Source: Paracoccus sediminicola (GTDB lineage: Bacteria > Pseudomonadota > Alphaproteobacteria > Rhodobacterales > Rhodobacteraceae). From it: a stretch of 64,000 bases of DNA. Position 1 is the first letter of the stretch. Each line of letters begins with the position of its first letter. The notes beneath the pieces are model-generated. The model made no database searches. It worked only from the letters and a program-made list of their open reading frames with translations, and had not been told where the DNA came from. The translations under genes were made by a program, and so were the position numbers. Positions 44,033-53,451 of this stretch are shown here, piece after piece. The stretch is taken from positions 248,001 through 312,000 of the forward strand of contig NZ_CP115768.1 in NCBI RefSeq assembly GCF_027912835.1, given 5' to 3'.

Positions 44033-44722
44033 TCACTCTCGCTCGGTCATCTGCTGAATCGGCCCGGCCACGACCAGATAGATGCTGGTCAGCACCAGTC
44101 CCCAATTGGCCCAGCTTGCCGGGTGGAAATCGACCAGGATCGCCCAGAGCGCAAAGCTCACCCAAGCCGCGGCGACCGGCAGCGATAGCGCCCGCCAGCG
44201 CTTGGTGCGCACCGGATGGATGAATTTCACATTCGAGAACATCGCCACGGTCAGCAGGATCACGAGGATCAGGATAATCCAGAAATTCGGCTTCAGCGCA
44301 AAGAGCACCAGCACCAGCATATTCCAGCAGGCGGGGAAGCCGGCAAAGGAGTAATCCTTTGTTTTCATTCTCGTATCCGAGAAATACAGGACCGACCCAT
44401 AGGTGATGACAATGATCGCGAACCATCCCGTCCAGCCCGGCAGCAGACCGGATTCGAACAGGGCGAAAGCGGGAATGAACACATAGGTGAGGAAGTCGAT
44501 GATCATGTCCATGATCACCCCGTCATAAAGCGGCCAGTTCTCGGTCACCCGGTAGCGGCGGGCGAGCGGGCCGTCTACGCCGTCAACGACAAGCGCGACG
44601 AGAAGCCAGAGAAACATGGCGGACCATTTCTCTTCAACGGCGGCGAGCATGGCCAGCATCGAGAAAACCGCGCCGCTGGCGGTGAGAAGATGGACGGAGA
44701 GGGCTTTGACACGAAGATCCAT
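44033..44722 (-). CDS. pcs: Phosphatidylcholine synthase (CDP-alcohol phosphatidyltransferase)
   Basis: A 229-residue inner-membrane enzyme with about eight helices. The CDP-alcohol phosphotransferase motif D-G-x2-A-R...G-x3-D-x3-D is present as VDGVDGPLARRYRV and LYDGVIMDMIID. The overall sequence and length fit Pcs, which condenses choline directly with CDP-diacylglycerol to make phosphatidylcholine, a route typical of alphaproteobacteria. ATG at 44722 is the family start (MDLRVKALSVHLLTASG); the frame is open further up without similarity. It stands alone between the orphan binding protein and a 455-base non-coding gap. Confidence 0.92.
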   Translation of the reverse strand: MDLRVKALSVHLLTASGAVFSMLAMLAAVEEKWSAMFLWLLVALVVDGVDGPLARRYRVTENWPLYDGVIMDMIIDFLTYVFIPAFALFESGLLPGWTGWFAIIVITYGSVLYFSDTRMKTKDYSFAGFPACWNMLVLVLFALKPNFWIILILVILLTVAMFSNVKFIHPVRTKRWRALSLPVAAAWVSFALWAILVDFHPASWANWGLVLTSIYLVVAGPIQQMTERE

Positions 44723-45177
44723 CCGCGGTTTGTCGCATTGGCAGCATCGCCACGCAAGCGGGGTTTCGGTCCGCACCATGTGCACACCGAGCGTAGACCG
44801 GGCGTGTGACGCGCCGCCGACGCGACCAGAGACGGGGCTGGGCAACAAGGATATGTTGCCTGAGGCGCGCAGACAACTTCGCCGCGTTCAGGGGCGCGGG
44901 TCCGACGCCAGTTTCTGACGCCCCGCGCGCCCGAAGCAAATCTCTTCGTCGATATCCAGTTCCACTGAATGGGCCGTGGGACGCGCGGTCTTCGCTCTTG
45001 GCGGGGATCGGATGCGCCCGAAAGCAATGCCGCACCACGGTCTCGCCGCGGTGGCGGAGCCGATGGGGAGGATCAGGAGGCTGCCGAGCAGGCTCGGCGA
45101 CAGGTCGGGAATGATCTCGATGCCTTCTTGCGCGGCGAGTGCGTCCGGGACATTGGACCTAGGGTCGGGGCCGCGCC
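44723..45177. other. 455-base interval with no confident gene
   Basis: This is the largest gap in the window, between the pcs start and the xerC stop. I see no tRNA, clear hairpin or repeat in it. One minus-strand frame ending at 44888 is open through the whole right part and has GC-rich third positions (for example EGIEIIPDLSPSLLGSLLIL), but it has no ATG start nearby and resembles nothing I know. It may be a decayed gene or chance. The pcs promoter must lie at the left end. Confidence 0.5.
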
Positions 45178-46107
45178 TCAGCGCCGGGGATGGGCCTTGC
45201 GATAGACCTCCATCAGCCGGGCATCGTCGACGCCGGTATAGACCTGCGTGGTCGACAGGCTCGCATGGCCCAGCAATTCCTGGATGCTGCGCAGATCGCC
45301 GCCCGCCGACAGAAGATGGGTGGCAAAGCTGTGCCGCATGGCGTGAGGCGTGGCGCTGGGCGGCAGGCCGAGCGACTGGCGCATCCGGGCCATGGCACCC
45401 GAAAGCACGCCTGCGCGCAACGGTCCCCCGCGCGCGCCGTGAAACAGCGGGCCGTCGGGTTTCAGCGGCCAGGGGCATAATTCGAGATAGGCGGCGATGG
45501 CGTCGCGCGCGGCGGGAAGGACCGGCACCCGGCGTTCGCGCCCGCCCTTGCCGGAGATGGTCAGCGTCTCGGGTAGCGGCCAGTCGCGCCCCTCCAGCGT
45601 GAGCGCCTCGGAGATACGCAGCCCGCACCCGTAGAGCAGGGTCAGCACGGCGGCGTCGCGCGCCGAAATCCACGCGTCCGGGTGGTGATGCCCGGCATGG
45701 TCCAGCAACTCGCGCGCCTGATCCGGGGCGAGCGGGCGGGGCAGCGAACGCTGATATTTCGGCATCCGCGCCGAGAGCGCCGCCGAGAGGTCATAACCTT
45801 CGCGATCCGACATCCAGCGCAGGAAACTGCGGATTGCCGACAGCCGCCGGGCGAGAGAGCGGGCCGACAAGCCGCGCGCCCGCTCGCTCGCCGAAAAGCC
45901 GCGCATGTCGGATTGGGTCAGTAAGCCCAGAGATTTCGGCGTGGCCGCCGCGCCGTGATGGCCGCCGAGAAAGGACAGAAACGCGATCACATCGTCCCGA
46001 TAGGCGGTGATGGTGTGGTCGGAACGGTCGCGCGTCCCGGCCTCGCCGCTGAGCCAGCGCGCCACCGCATCCGACATGGCGGGCGACAACGCGAGCGGCG
46101 CGCTCAT
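45178..46107 (-). CDS. xerC: Tyrosine recombinase XerC
   Basis: A 309-residue site-specific recombinase that, with XerD, resolves chromosome dimers at dif. The N-terminal SAM-like DNA-binding domain covers residues 10-105. The catalytic residues are all seen: Arg164 (GCGLRISEAL), Lys187 (SGKGGRERRV), His255 and Arg258 (PHAMRHSFATHLL), His281 (LLGHASLSTT) and the nucleophile Tyr290 (TQVYTGVD). It starts five bases after the DUF484 gene ends on the same strand. There are no mobile-element ends around it, so it is a housekeeping Xer rather than an integrase. Confidence 0.95.
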   Translation of the reverse strand: MSAPLALSPAMSDAVARWLSGEAGTRDRSDHTITAYRDDVIAFLSFLGGHHGAAATPKSLGLLTQSDMRGFSASERARGLSARSLARRLSAIRSFLRWMSDREGYDLSAALSARMPKYQRSLPRPLAPDQARELLDHAGHHHPDAWISARDAAVLTLLYGCGLRISEALTLEGRDWPLPETLTISGKGGRERRVPVLPAARDAIAAYLELCPWPLKPDGPLFHGARGGPLRAGVLSGAMARMRQSLGLPPSATPHAMRHSFATHLLSAGGDLRSIQELLGHASLSTTQVYTGVDDARLMEVYRKAHPRR

Positions 46108-46111
46108 CCTT

Positions 46112-46804
46112 TCAGTCCTCGAGCCAGCGCAGCAGGATCAGCCGGAAGGCCTGGCCGAAGAAGCGCAGCAGGTCGGTGGCCTGTGCGGCGGTAAAACGGC
46201 CCGGCTCGTCCGAGCCCATGAGCAGCATGGCAGGCATCCTGGTCGGGCCGAGATCAAGCGGGATCAGCGCCTCGGAGGCGACCGGCGTGCCGTGCAGCCC
46301 GGCGCTGATCTTGGAGGCGCGGCGCAACATCACCTCGCCCGAGTTCTGCCCGCGACGGCCTGCGGCGATGGCGCGGGCCACGGTTCCGGCAGGCACCATG
46401 GTCAGCGGCCCGCCCATTTCCGGCGCGCCTTCCTTGGTCGCGGTCTCCATCACCAGCACCAGCGTATCGACCCGCAAAATGTCGGCGAGATCGGTCTGCA
46501 TGTTCTCAAGAAAATCGTCGAAGGTGACGGGCTGCAGCAGTGACAGCACGGCGCGGTGGATGGTGTTCATCCCCGACTGGTTTTCATAGGCCGCCGAGAT
46601 CACCGTCTCATGCGCCGATTCCAGCCGGTCGAGCCGCGCCTCGAGCGCCGCCATGGCGCGGCCGCGAATGTCGATGACATTCTCGCCCACGCCTTCCTCA
46701 TGCGCACCGACAATCGCGCGCATCAGGTCCCGGTCCATGAGGATCGCGCTGGGATCCTCCATCAGCGCCTCGCGCTGTTCAGGGGTCAGCGAGGTGTCGC
46801 TCAT
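46112..46804 (-). CDS. DUF484 family protein
   Basis: A 230-residue protein of the DUF484 family, with a GAF-like fold from about residue 75 to 225. Segments seen are [16 protein letters not shown] sequence near residue 15 ([17 protein letters not shown]), the helical [26 protein letters not shown] (quoted in parts: [13 protein letters not shown]) and [20 protein letters not shown] near the end. Its function is unknown, but the linkage to xerC is conserved well beyond this group, including yigA-xerC in E. coli. Its start overlaps the transaldolase stop (ATGA at 46801-46804). Confidence 0.9.
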   Translation of the reverse strand: MSDTSLTPEQREALMEDPSAILMDRDLMRAIVGAHEEGVGENVIDIRGRAMAALEARLDRLESAHETVISAAYENQSGMNTIHRAVLSLLQPVTFDDFLENMQTDLADILRVDTLVLVMETATKEGAPEMGGPLTMVPAGTVARAIAAGRRGQNSGEVMLRRASKISAGLHGTPVASEALIPLDLGPTRMPAMLLMGSDEPGRFTAAQATDLLRFFGQAFRLILLRWLED

Positions 46805-47454
46805 CCGATCTTCTGTCCGGTCTTTTCCCAGTCGGCGTTGAACTGCGCCAGCCCCTTGTCGGTCAGCGGGTGGGTGGCCATCGACTTGATGACATTGGGC
46901 GGCGAGGTGATGACATCGGCGCCGATCCGGCCCGCTTCGATGATGTGATTCACCGAGCGGATCGAGGCGGCGAGGATCTGCGTGTCATAGCCGTAATTGT
47001 CGTAGATCTCGCGAATGTCGGCGATCAGCTCCATCCCGTCCAGATGGATGTCGTCCAGGCGGCCGATGAACGGGCTGATGAAGGTCGCCCCGGCCTTCGC
47101 GGCCAGAATCGCCTGCGCCGGAGAAAAGCACAGCGTGACATTGACCATATGGCCCGCATCCGACAGGGCACGGCAGGCCTTCAGCCCGTCCCAGGTCAGT
47201 GGCACCTTCACCGCGATATTATCGGCGATCTTGGCCAGATGCTTACCTTCGCGGATCATGTCGTCGGCCTTTTCGGCCACCACCTCGGCCGAAACCGGGC
47301 CCTCGACCATATCGCAGATTTCGCGGGTCACTTCCTCGATGTCGCGCCCCGCCTTGAGGATCAGCGAGGGGTTGGTGGTCACGCCATCGACCATGCCCAG
47401 ATCGTTCAGCTCGCGGATGGCATCGACATCGGCGGTATCGACAAAGAATTTCAT
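46801..47454 (-). CDS. Transaldolase / fructose-6-phosphate aldolase (short TalC/Fsa type)
   Basis: A 217-residue short transaldolase-family TIM barrel. It starts [18 protein letters not shown]; the Schiff-base lysine is in [14 protein letters not shown]; the segment [14 protein letters not shown] and [16 protein letters not shown] are diagnostic. The family contains true transaldolases (pentose phosphate pathway) and fructose-6-phosphate aldolases, which sequence alone does not separate with certainty. ATG at 47454 follows a GGAGAG sequence. It heads a coupled leftward operon with DUF484 and xerC. priA is divergent, 125 bases away. Confidence 0.94.
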   Translation of the reverse strand: MKFFVDTADVDAIRELNDLGMVDGVTTNPSLILKAGRDIEEVTREICDMVEGPVSAEVVAEKADDMIREGKHLAKIADNIAVKVPLTWDGLKACRALSDAGHMVNVTLCFSPAQAILAAKAGATFISPFIGRLDDIHLDGMELIADIREIYDNYGYDTQILAASIRSVNHIIEAGRIGADVITSPPNVIKSMATHPLTDKGLAQFNADWEKTGQKIG

Positions 47455-47579
47455 GGCGCTCTCCTGCATTGCGTCTGGCGGAGTGATAGCGCATCGGCGC
47501 CGGTGCGGGAAGCACCGGGCGCTTGTTTTTCGCGCGGTCTCGGGCCAAGTCTGCCGGGACTTCGTGTGAAGGGCAGGAC

Positions 47580-49769
47580 GTGAGTTTCTACGAGGAAGGC
47601 CAGAGGATCGGTGTGCTGACGACCGAGCCGGTCTGGCTGCTGGATTATCTGGCGCCGGAGGGCGGCGTGGCCGAGGGGCAGATCGTCATCTGCCCGCTGG
47701 GTCCGCGCCGGGTGATGGGTGCCGTCTGGGGGCCGGGCGAGGGGGCCTTTGACGCGGCGAAGCTGCGCGCGGTGGCGCGACTGGTCGATGCCGCGCCGCT
47801 TTCGCCGGAACTGCGCGATTTCCTCAGCCGCGCGGCGGAATACACGCTGACGCCCTTGCCGATGATGCTGCGCATGGCGATGCGCGCGCCGGATCTGGGC
47901 AAGCCTCCGGCCGAACGGAAGATCATCCACCGCGCCGGGCCTCCGCCCTCGCGCATGACCGAGGCGCGTCAAGCGGTGCTGCGCGTACTGGACGATCACG
48001 GCGGGGCGGGCTTCGCGCCCTCCGAGCTGGCGCAGATGGCCGGGGTCGGGACCAGCGTGGTCAAGGGGCTGGTCGCAGCCGGCACGCTGGTCGAGGTCTC
48101 GGCGCCGCGCGACATGCCCTATCCGAAGCTGGACCCCGATCTGCCGGGCAAGGCGCTGGCCCCGGATCAGGCCGAGGCGGCGACCGCGCTGCGCGAGGCG
48201 GTAGCCTCGGACGGCTATGGCACCACGCTTCTGCGCGGGGTGACCGGATCGGGCAAGACCGAGGTCTATCTGGAGGCCGTCGCCGCCTGCCTGCGCGCCG
48301 GGCGGCAGGCGCTTGTCCTGCTGCCCGAGATCGCGCTCTCTGCCGAGTTCCTCGACCGGGTCGAGGCGCGGTTCGGCGCGCGGCCCGGCGAATGGCATTC
48401 CGGCATCAGCCGGACCGAGCGGCGGCGGCTGTGGCACATGGCCGGGCAGGGCGAGGTTTCGCTGGTGGTCGGCGCGCGGTCCTCGCTGTTTCTGCCGTTC
48501 CGCGATCTGGGGCTGATCGTGGTCGATGAAGAGCATGATTCATCGTATAAACAGGAAGATACGGTCTATTATTCAGCCCGCGACATGGCGGTCCTGCGCG
48601 GGGCCGGGGCTTCTGCGCAGGTGGTGCTGGCCTCGGCCACGCCGAGCCTTGAAAGCTGGGTGAATGCGGGGTCGGGTAAGTATAAGCGGCTGGATCTGCG
48701 GTCGCGCTATGGCGAGGCGGAACTGCCCGAGATGGCGACGATCGATCTGCGCGCCGAAAAGATGCCGGGCGGGCAGTGGATCTCTCCGACGTTGGCGCAG
48801 GCGGTCGAGGCGCGGCTGGCGCGGGGCGAGCAGTCGCTGCTGTTCCTGAACCGCCGTGGCTATGCGCCGGTGACGGTCTGCCGGGCCTGTGGCGAACAGA
48901 TCGGCTGTCAGCAATGCGATGCGCGGATGGTCGAGCATCGCTTCCAGAACCGGCTGGTCTGCCATCAGTGCGGCGAGTCGCGGCCCATTCCCGCCGAATG
49001 CCCGTCCTGCGGGGTCGAGGGCCGGCTGGCCCCGGTCGGGCCGGGGGTCGAGCGGCTGGCCGAAGAGGTCGCGGCGCGGTTTCCCGACGCCAGGGCCACG
49101 GTGCTGTCCTCGGATCTGTTCGGCTCGGCCCGAGCGATGAAAGAGACGATCGCCGAGATCGCAGAGGGCGATACGGAGATCATCATCGGCACGCAACTGG
49201 TTGCAAAAGGGCATAATTTTCCCCGGCTGACGCTGGTCGGGGTGATCGATGCCGATCTGGGTCTGCAAGGCGCCGATCTGCGCGCCGCCGAGCGGTCGTT
49301 TCAGCTGATGCGGCAGGTGGCGGGCCGCGCGGGTCGCGTGGCGGGGGATCGTCCGGGGTTGGCCTTGTTGCAGACCCATCAGCCGGATCATGCTGTCATC
49401 CGGGCGATCCTTGCCGGGGATGACGAGGGGTTCTGGGATGCCGAGGCGGCGATGCGCCGCGAGGCCGGAATGCCGCCATTCGGGCGGCTGGCGGGGATCA
49501 TCCTGTCGCATCCCGATGCCGCGACGCTGGCCGATTTCGCCCGGCATCTGGCTGGCCGCGCCGCCCCGATTGCCGAGGCGGGGGCCGAGCTTTGGGGGCC
49601 CGCGCCCGCGCCCATCGCGCGCATCCGGGGGCGGCACCGGATGCGGATGCTGATCCGTGCGCCAAGGCAGGCGGCGTTGCAGAAGGCGATCTCGGACTGG
49701 CTGGGGCCGGTGAAGCTGCCGGTGAATATGCGGCTATCGGTGGATATCGATCCGCAGAGTTTTCTTTAG
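47580..49769 (+). CDS. priA: Primosomal protein N' (replication restart helicase PriA)
   Basis: A 729-residue superfamily 2 helicase that reloads the replisome at stalled forks. Walker A is [15 protein letters not shown], and the DEAH-type box is [13 protein letters not shown]. Eight zinc-binding cysteines lie in [13 protein letters not shown] and CHQCGES with CPSCG. The C-terminal helicase part shows [19 protein letters not shown] and QVAGRAGR. The start is GTG at 47580 after a GGCAGGA sequence, giving [13 protein letters not shown]; an upstream ATG at 47523 would add non-conserved residues. It is divergent from the transaldolase operon. Confidence 0.96.
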   Translation: MSFYEEGQRIGVLTTEPVWLLDYLAPEGGVAEGQIVICPLGPRRVMGAVWGPGEGAFDAAKLRAVARLVDAAPLSPELRDFLSRAAEYTLTPLPMMLRMAMRAPDLGKPPAERKIIHRAGPPPSRMTEARQAVLRVLDDHGGAGFAPSELAQMAGVGTSVVKGLVAAGTLVEVSAPRDMPYPKLDPDLPGKALAPDQAEAATALREAVASDGYGTTLLRGVTGSGKTEVYLEAVAACLRAGRQALVLLPEIALSAEFLDRVEARFGARPGEWHSGISRTERRRLWHMAGQGEVSLVVGARSSLFLPFRDLGLIVVDEEHDSSYKQEDTVYYSARDMAVLRGAGASAQVVLASATPSLESWVNAGSGKYKRLDLRSRYGEAELPEMATIDLRAEKMPGGQWISPTLAQAVEARLARGEQSLLFLNRRGYAPVTVCRACGEQIGCQQCDARMVEHRFQNRLVCHQCGESRPIPAECPSCGVEGRLAPVGPGVERLAEEVAARFPDARATVLSSDLFGSARAMKETIAEIAEGDTEIIIGTQLVAKGHNFPRLTLVGVIDADLGLQGADLRAAERSFQLMRQVAGRAGRVAGDRPGLALLQTHQPDHAVIRAILAGDDEGFWDAEAAMRREAGMPPFGRLAGIILSHPDAATLADFARHLAGRAAPIAEAGAELWGPAPAPIARIRGRHRMRMLIRAPRQAALQKAISDWLGPVKLPVNMRLSVDIDPQSFL

Positions 49770-49819
49770 ATCGCCGCTGCAAGCCCGCCCGGAATCAAGG
49801 CGCGCAGCGCCGCCGGGCA

Positions 49820-49847
49820 GCGTCCGGCCGCCCCCTCGGGCGGACGC
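49820..49847 (+). terminator. Hairpin after priA
   Basis: GCGTCCG (49820-49826) pairs with CGGACGC (49841-49847), with an inner CCG/CGG pairing, followed by TTCCT. It lies 50 bases after the priA stop. A second smaller inverted repeat (GGCGGC/GCCGCC, 49929-49945) lies before the convergent tadA end. The rest of this 198-base gap shows nothing else. Confidence 0.5.
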
Positions 49848-49967
49848 TTCCTGGCCGGTCCACGCAGCGTATCCGTTCGGCGGAGGTGAGGAATAAAGCG
49901 AAACGCCCAGAGGCCGGTGCGCCCACCCGGCGGCTAGACGCCGCCCTCTGAAAGAGATATATGTGTT

Positions 49968-50420
49968 TCAACGCCGTGCCTCGAAAAATTCACGCAGGAT
50001 CGACCGGCTTTCCTCTGCGGCGATCCCGTCATGGATATGGGGACGATGGTGGCACTGCGGATGCTCGAACAGCCGCGCGCCGTGGCGCACCCCGCCCATG
50101 CGGGGGTCGTCGGCGCCGAAATAAAGGATCTCGATCCGTGCCGCGGAAATGGCGGCGGCGCACATCGGGCAGGGTTCGAGCGTGACCCAGAGCCGGTGGC
50201 CGGGCAGACGTTCCGAGCCGCGTGCCGCGCAGGCGGCGCGAATGGCGAGGATCTCGGCATGGGCGGTCGGGTCGCTGAGCTCGCGCGTGCGGTTCCCGGC
50301 CTGTGCGATCACGCGGCCCGCCGGATCGGTCAGCACCGCGCCCACCGGCACCTCGCCACGCGCCGCAGCGGCGCGCGCCTCGGCAAGTGCGAGCGGCATG
50401 TGAGAGATAAACCCGGTCAT
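49968..50420 (-). CDS. tadA: tRNA-specific adenosine deaminase
   Basis: A 150-residue cytidine/adenosine deaminase-fold enzyme that converts A34 to inosine in tRNA-Arg(ACG). The zinc-binding and catalytic motifs are DPTAHAEILAIR (His, Glu) and LEPCPMCAAAI (two Cys). The length and the C-terminal sequence (LREFFEARR) fit TadA; a guanine or cytosine deaminase is less likely. It is divergent from the pseudouridine synthase gene (109 bases between). Confidence 0.94.
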   Translation of the reverse strand: MTGFISHMPLALAEARAAAARGEVPVGAVLTDPAGRVIAQAGNRTRELSDPTAHAEILAIRAACAARGSERLPGHRLWVTLEPCPMCAAAISAARIEILYFGADDPRMGGVRHGARLFEHPQCHHRPHIHDGIAAEESRSILREFFEARR

Positions 50421-50529
50421 CGCCGTCTTCTCGCATGGCGGCGCCCGGTTGTGGAAGTTCTTTCATTTGCGCGGCACTCGGCGTATCACACCCTCTTTCG
50501 CCGCAGCGATGCGTCACAGGAGAATCGCC

Positions 50530-52164
50530 ATGACCGACCAGCCCAATCCCGACAAACCCGCCGAAGCCGACCGCATCGCCAAGGTGATCGCCCGCGCGGG
50601 GCTCGCCTCGCGCCGCGAGGCCGAGCGCATGATCGTCGAAGGCCGCGTGACGGTGAACGGCAAGAAGATCGACAGCCCCGCGCTCGATGTGCTGCCCTCG
50701 GACAAGATCACCGTCGACGGCAAGAAGCTGGAGGAACCGCAGGAAACGCGGCTCTGGCTGTATTACAAACCGGTCGGGCTGGTCACCTCGGAGAATGACG
50801 AGAAGGGGCGGCAGACGGTGTTCGACGCGCTGCCCCGCGATCTGCCTCGGGTGATGTCGGTGGGGCGGCTCGACCTGAATTCGGAAGGGCTGCTGCTGCT
50901 GACCAATGACGGCGAGCTGAAGCGGCGGTTGGAACTGCCGGAAACCGGATGGCTGCGGCGCTATCGGGTGCGGGTGAACGGCCAGCCCAACGATCTGACC
51001 TTCGCGCCGCTGCGCCGGGGGGCCGAGATCGACGGCGAGGAATTTGCCCCGATGGAGATCAAGCTGGACAGTCAGCAGGGCGCGAATGCCTGGCTGACCG
51101 TCGGCATCCGCGAGGGCAAGAACCGCGAGATCCGCCGCGCCATGGCGCATGTCGGCTTGCAGGTGAACCGGCTGATCCGCATCGGTTACGGCCCGTTCAA
51201 GCTGACCGGGCTGGAAGCCAACGAGGTGCGCGAGATCAAGCGGCGTGTGCTGCGCGACCAGCTTGGCGGCTTGCTGACCGGCGAGGCCGAGGAAAAGGAT
51301 CGGCCCTTCCGCGAGCGCGGTGCCGATGAGGATCGGCGCGGTGCGCGCAGCGATGATCGCCGGGGTGGCGGTCGTGACGATGGCGGGCGCAATGATCGTG
51401 ACCGCATGGGCGGACCGCGGAAATTCGGCGGACGCCGCCCGGACGAGGCGCGTGGACCACGCGAGGATCGCGAGACCGGCAGAGGTTTTGCCCGCCGCGG
51501 CGATGGCGACAGGAAGCCCTATGCAAGCCGCGAAGACGGGGACCGCAAACCCTATGCACGCCGCGAGGACGGGGACCGCAAACCCTATGCCCGCCGCCAC
51601 GATGGCGGGCAAAAGTCTTACCATAGCCGTGATGAAGGCGCGCGGGGTCGGTTCGGGGCGCGGGACGGTGCCGCCGGGGCCGAGGGGCGCGAGCGGCGGC
51701 GCTTCGGAGAAGGCGAAGACGGCGCGCGCAAGCCGCGCCATAAGCGCGGCACAGATGACCGCCCGGCGCGGGACGGTGCCCGCGGATCCGGCCGTAGCGG
51801 TGCAGGCGACGGCGGGCCGCGTGGCGGAAAGAACTTTGAAAAACGCAGCGACAAGCCGTTTACGCGGCGCGACGGATCATCTCGGGCCGATGGACCCCGT
51901 GGTGATCGGCCCCGCACAGATGGCCCCCGTGGCGATCGCCCGCGGGCTGCGGAAGGCGGCAAGGGGCCGCGCCGTTTCGGTTCAGAGAATGCGGATCGGC
52001 CAAAGCCGCGCCGCGGGGCCAAGCCCACCGGCGGCGGGCCGCGCCGTGAGGGCAAGCCGGGTCCGAGACCGGGCGGCAAGCCCTCGGGCCGGCCGGGTGC
52101 CCCGCGTGGAGGAAAACCCGCCGGCGGCAAGCCGGGCGGCGGGCCGCGCCGCCCGAAAAGCTGA
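50530..52164 (+). CDS. 23S rRNA pseudouridine synthase (RluB/RsuA family) with a long basic disordered tail
   Basis: A 544-residue protein in which only the first 250 or so residues are the enzyme. It has an N-terminal S4 domain (RIAKVIARAGLASRREAE) and an RsuA-type catalytic domain with the Asp in SVGRLDLNSEGLLLLTND. The rest (about residues 260-544) is Arg/Gly/Asp/Lys-rich, with RGG-like and PRG-rich stretches and an 11-residue tandem repeat (see the repeat entry). The likely target is U2605 of 23S rRNA, as for RluB. Tails of this kind occur in other alphaproteobacterial RluB proteins. ATG at 50530 gives the S4-domain start. Confidence 0.92.
   Translation: MTDQPNPDKPAEADRIAKVIARAGLASRREAERMIVEGRVTVNGKKIDSPALDVLPSDKITVDGKKLEEPQETRLWLYYKPVGLVTSENDEKGRQTVFDALPRDLPRVMSVGRLDLNSEGLLLLTNDGELKRRLELPETGWLRRYRVRVNGQPNDLTFAPLRRGAEIDGEEFAPMEIKLDSQQGANAWLTVGIREGKNREIRRAMAHVGLQVNRLIRIGYGPFKLTGLEANEVREIKRRVLRDQLGGLLTGEAEEKDRPFRERGADEDRRGARSDDRRGGGRDDGGRNDRDRMGGPRKFGGRRPDEARGPREDRETGRGFARRGDGDRKPYASREDGDRKPYARREDGDRKPYARRHDGGQKSYHSRDEGARGRFGARDGAAGAEGRERRRFGEGEDGARKPRHKRGTDDRPARDGARGSGRSGAGDGGPRGGKNFEKRSDKPFTRRDGSSRADGPRGDRPRTDGPRGDRPRAAEGGKGPRRFGSENADRPKPRRGAKPTGGGPRREGKPGPRPGGKPSGRPGAPRGGKPAGGKPGGGPRRPKS
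51505..51636 (+). repeat. Four 33-base tandem repeats in the pseudouridine synthase tail
   Basis: Four in-frame units of 33 bases: 51505-51537, 51538-51570, 51571-51603 and 51604-51636. The first three encode GDRKPYASRED, GDRKPYARRED and GDRKPYARRHD; the fourth is diverged (GGQKSYHSRDE). Units two and three are nearly identical at DNA level, which suggests recent slippage or recombination. Confidence 0.85.
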
Positions 52165-52341
52165 CTACTTCGTCAGGATCAGCTTGCCCGCGCGGGTGAT
52201 GCGCAGATTATAGACCTGTTCGTTCAGCACGATGAGCGCCTGATTGCCGCCTTGCGTCAGGGCGGTCGCGTCATGTGCGGGCAGGTTGTTCACCGGGGTC
52301 ACGCTGACATTGCTGAACTCTGCGGGGCGGGTCGCGGTCAT
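52165..52341 (-). CDS. hemP: Hemin uptake protein HemP
   Basis: A 58-residue HemP family protein with the conserved C-terminal motif LPAHDATALTQGG, LIVLNEQVYNLRITRAGKL and end ILTK. HemP is linked to heme/iron uptake; in some bacteria it activates heme-receptor expression. No hmu/hem uptake genes are adjacent. ATG at 52341 is preceded by GAGGACA and gives MTATRPAEF; an in-frame ATG at 52362 would overlap that ribosome-binding sequence. It ends directly next to the convergent pseudouridine synthase stop. Confidence 0.88.
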   Translation of the reverse strand: MTATRPAEFSNVSVTPVNNLPAHDATALTQGGNQALIVLNEQVYNLRITRAGKLILTK

Positions 52342-52429
52342 GGTCTGTCCTCGTTTCTGCATATTCGTTGATGCGTCAAAGACACTCTGCGCGACCCGTC
52401 ATGGAGGGTCAAAGTATTTTTGTCGGAAA

Positions 52430-53389
52430 TTAATTTTCCTCTGTTTCACAGGCGATGATCCGCTCAGCCAGCCCGGTGAGAAGATCATCGTAAGCATTTG
52501 ATCCCGATTTTCTTTCGGCTCCGTTTGGCGAGAGCAGCTCGCCCATGCGCAGGCCGGTGCCCTCGATGGCGGTGGCCAGCAGGCGCGGCGACTGGGCCAT
52601 TTCGGGGAATGCACAGACCGCGCCCGAGGCGGCGATTTCGTCGCGAATCCTGGTCAGCCGCGCGGCAGAGGGTGCCGTTGCATCGCCAAGCGCGACGGGG
52701 ATCGCGTCGGGCAGGCCGAAATGCTTCGTGAAATAGCCATAGGCGTCATGGCCGGTTACGAAGGGCCGCGCGGGCAGGGCGGCGAGACGCTCGGTCAGCG
52801 TGGCGTCGAGACGGGCGATGCGCTGCTGCGCGGCACCGGCATTTTCCCGATAGGTTGCGGCGTTTTCGGGGTCGAGCGCCGAAAGACGTTCGGCAATGGC
52901 GCCAACCCATGCCGCGCCGTTATCCGGGTCGAGCCAGGCATGCGGGTCGAGCATTGTTTCGCCTGTTTCGGCGGAAGCATCTTCGTCGCCGTGATCGTGA
53001 TCGACATGCGCATGGCCCTCGTGGTCGTGGCCGGCGGCGAAGTCCCGCGTGGCTGTTTCGGGGAGGTGGAGCAGGGTCAACCGGCGCGATTCGTCGAGCT
53101 GCCCGGCGGCTTCGGAAAGCCATGGGGTCAGTTCGGGTCCGACCCAGATCAACAACCCGGCCTCTTGCAGTTGCCGCGCCTGGCTGGGGCGAAACTGGAA
53201 ATCATGGGGATCGGCATTGCGGTCGAGAAGCGTCGTTGCCTCGCCCAGATCGCCGATCACCTGTTGCGCGAGCGCTGCCGTGACCGGGCTGTCGGTCACC
53301 AAAGCAGGCGGCGCGGCGGCGGCGGGTGCCGCCAGCATGAGCGCGAGGGGGGCGGCAAGAAAGACGAGGCGGGCGGGACGCGGATTCAT
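52430..53389 (-). CDS. znuA: Zinc ABC transporter substrate-binding protein ZnuA
   Basis: A 319-residue periplasmic zinc-binding protein. A signal peptide ends near residue 26 (APAAAA). The metal ligands fit ZnuA: His in DPHDFQFRPSQ, His in LDPHAWLDP, His in VTGHDAYGYF, and a His/Asp-rich loop at about residues 121-134 (HDHEGHAHVDHDHGDED). The start ATG at 53389 has GGAGCTCC-type sequence upstream. It is divergent from zur-znuC-znuB, and the shared control region contains two Zur-box-like sites, so it is very likely zinc-repressed. Confidence 0.95.
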   Translation of the reverse strand: MNPRPARLVFLAAPLALMLAAPAAAAPPALVTDSPVTAALAQQVIGDLGEATTLLDRNADPHDFQFRPSQARQLQEAGLLIWVGPELTPWLSEAAGQLDESRRLTLLHLPETATRDFAAGHDHEGHAHVDHDHGDEDASAETGETMLDPHAWLDPDNGAAWVGAIAERLSALDPENAATYRENAGAAQQRIARLDATLTERLAALPARPFVTGHDAYGYFTKHFGLPDAIPVALGDATAPSAARLTRIRDEIAASGAVCAFPEMAQSPRLLATAIEGTGLRMGELLSPNGAERKSGSNAYDDLLTGLAERIIACETEEN

Positions 53390-53425
53390 CGGAGCTCCTT
53401 CTTGAGAATGCCGCGGAAAACTGTA

Positions 53426-53440
53426 TGTAATAACGTAACA
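53426..53440. promoter_or_regulatory. Zur-box-like site 1 (znuA side)
   Basis: TGTAATAACGTAACA is an imperfect palindrome whose complement (TGTTACGTTATTACA) matches site 2 at the outer positions (TGTTA and ACA). It lies 37 bases before the znuA start. Binding by Zur is inferred from similarity to the known alphaproteobacterial operator and from position. Confidence 0.6.
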
Positions 53441-53451
53441 CGTCAAGTGGA

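Noticed and set aside
42298..44223. A 641-codon plus-strand frame opposite the binding protein and pcs
   Set aside because: Antisense to two clear genes; no start signal or family similarity.
45178..46107. The tyrosine recombinase as an integrase marking a genomic island
   Set aside because: It has XerC length and the conserved DUF484 neighbour; no tRNA-borne attachment repeats or phage genes are near.
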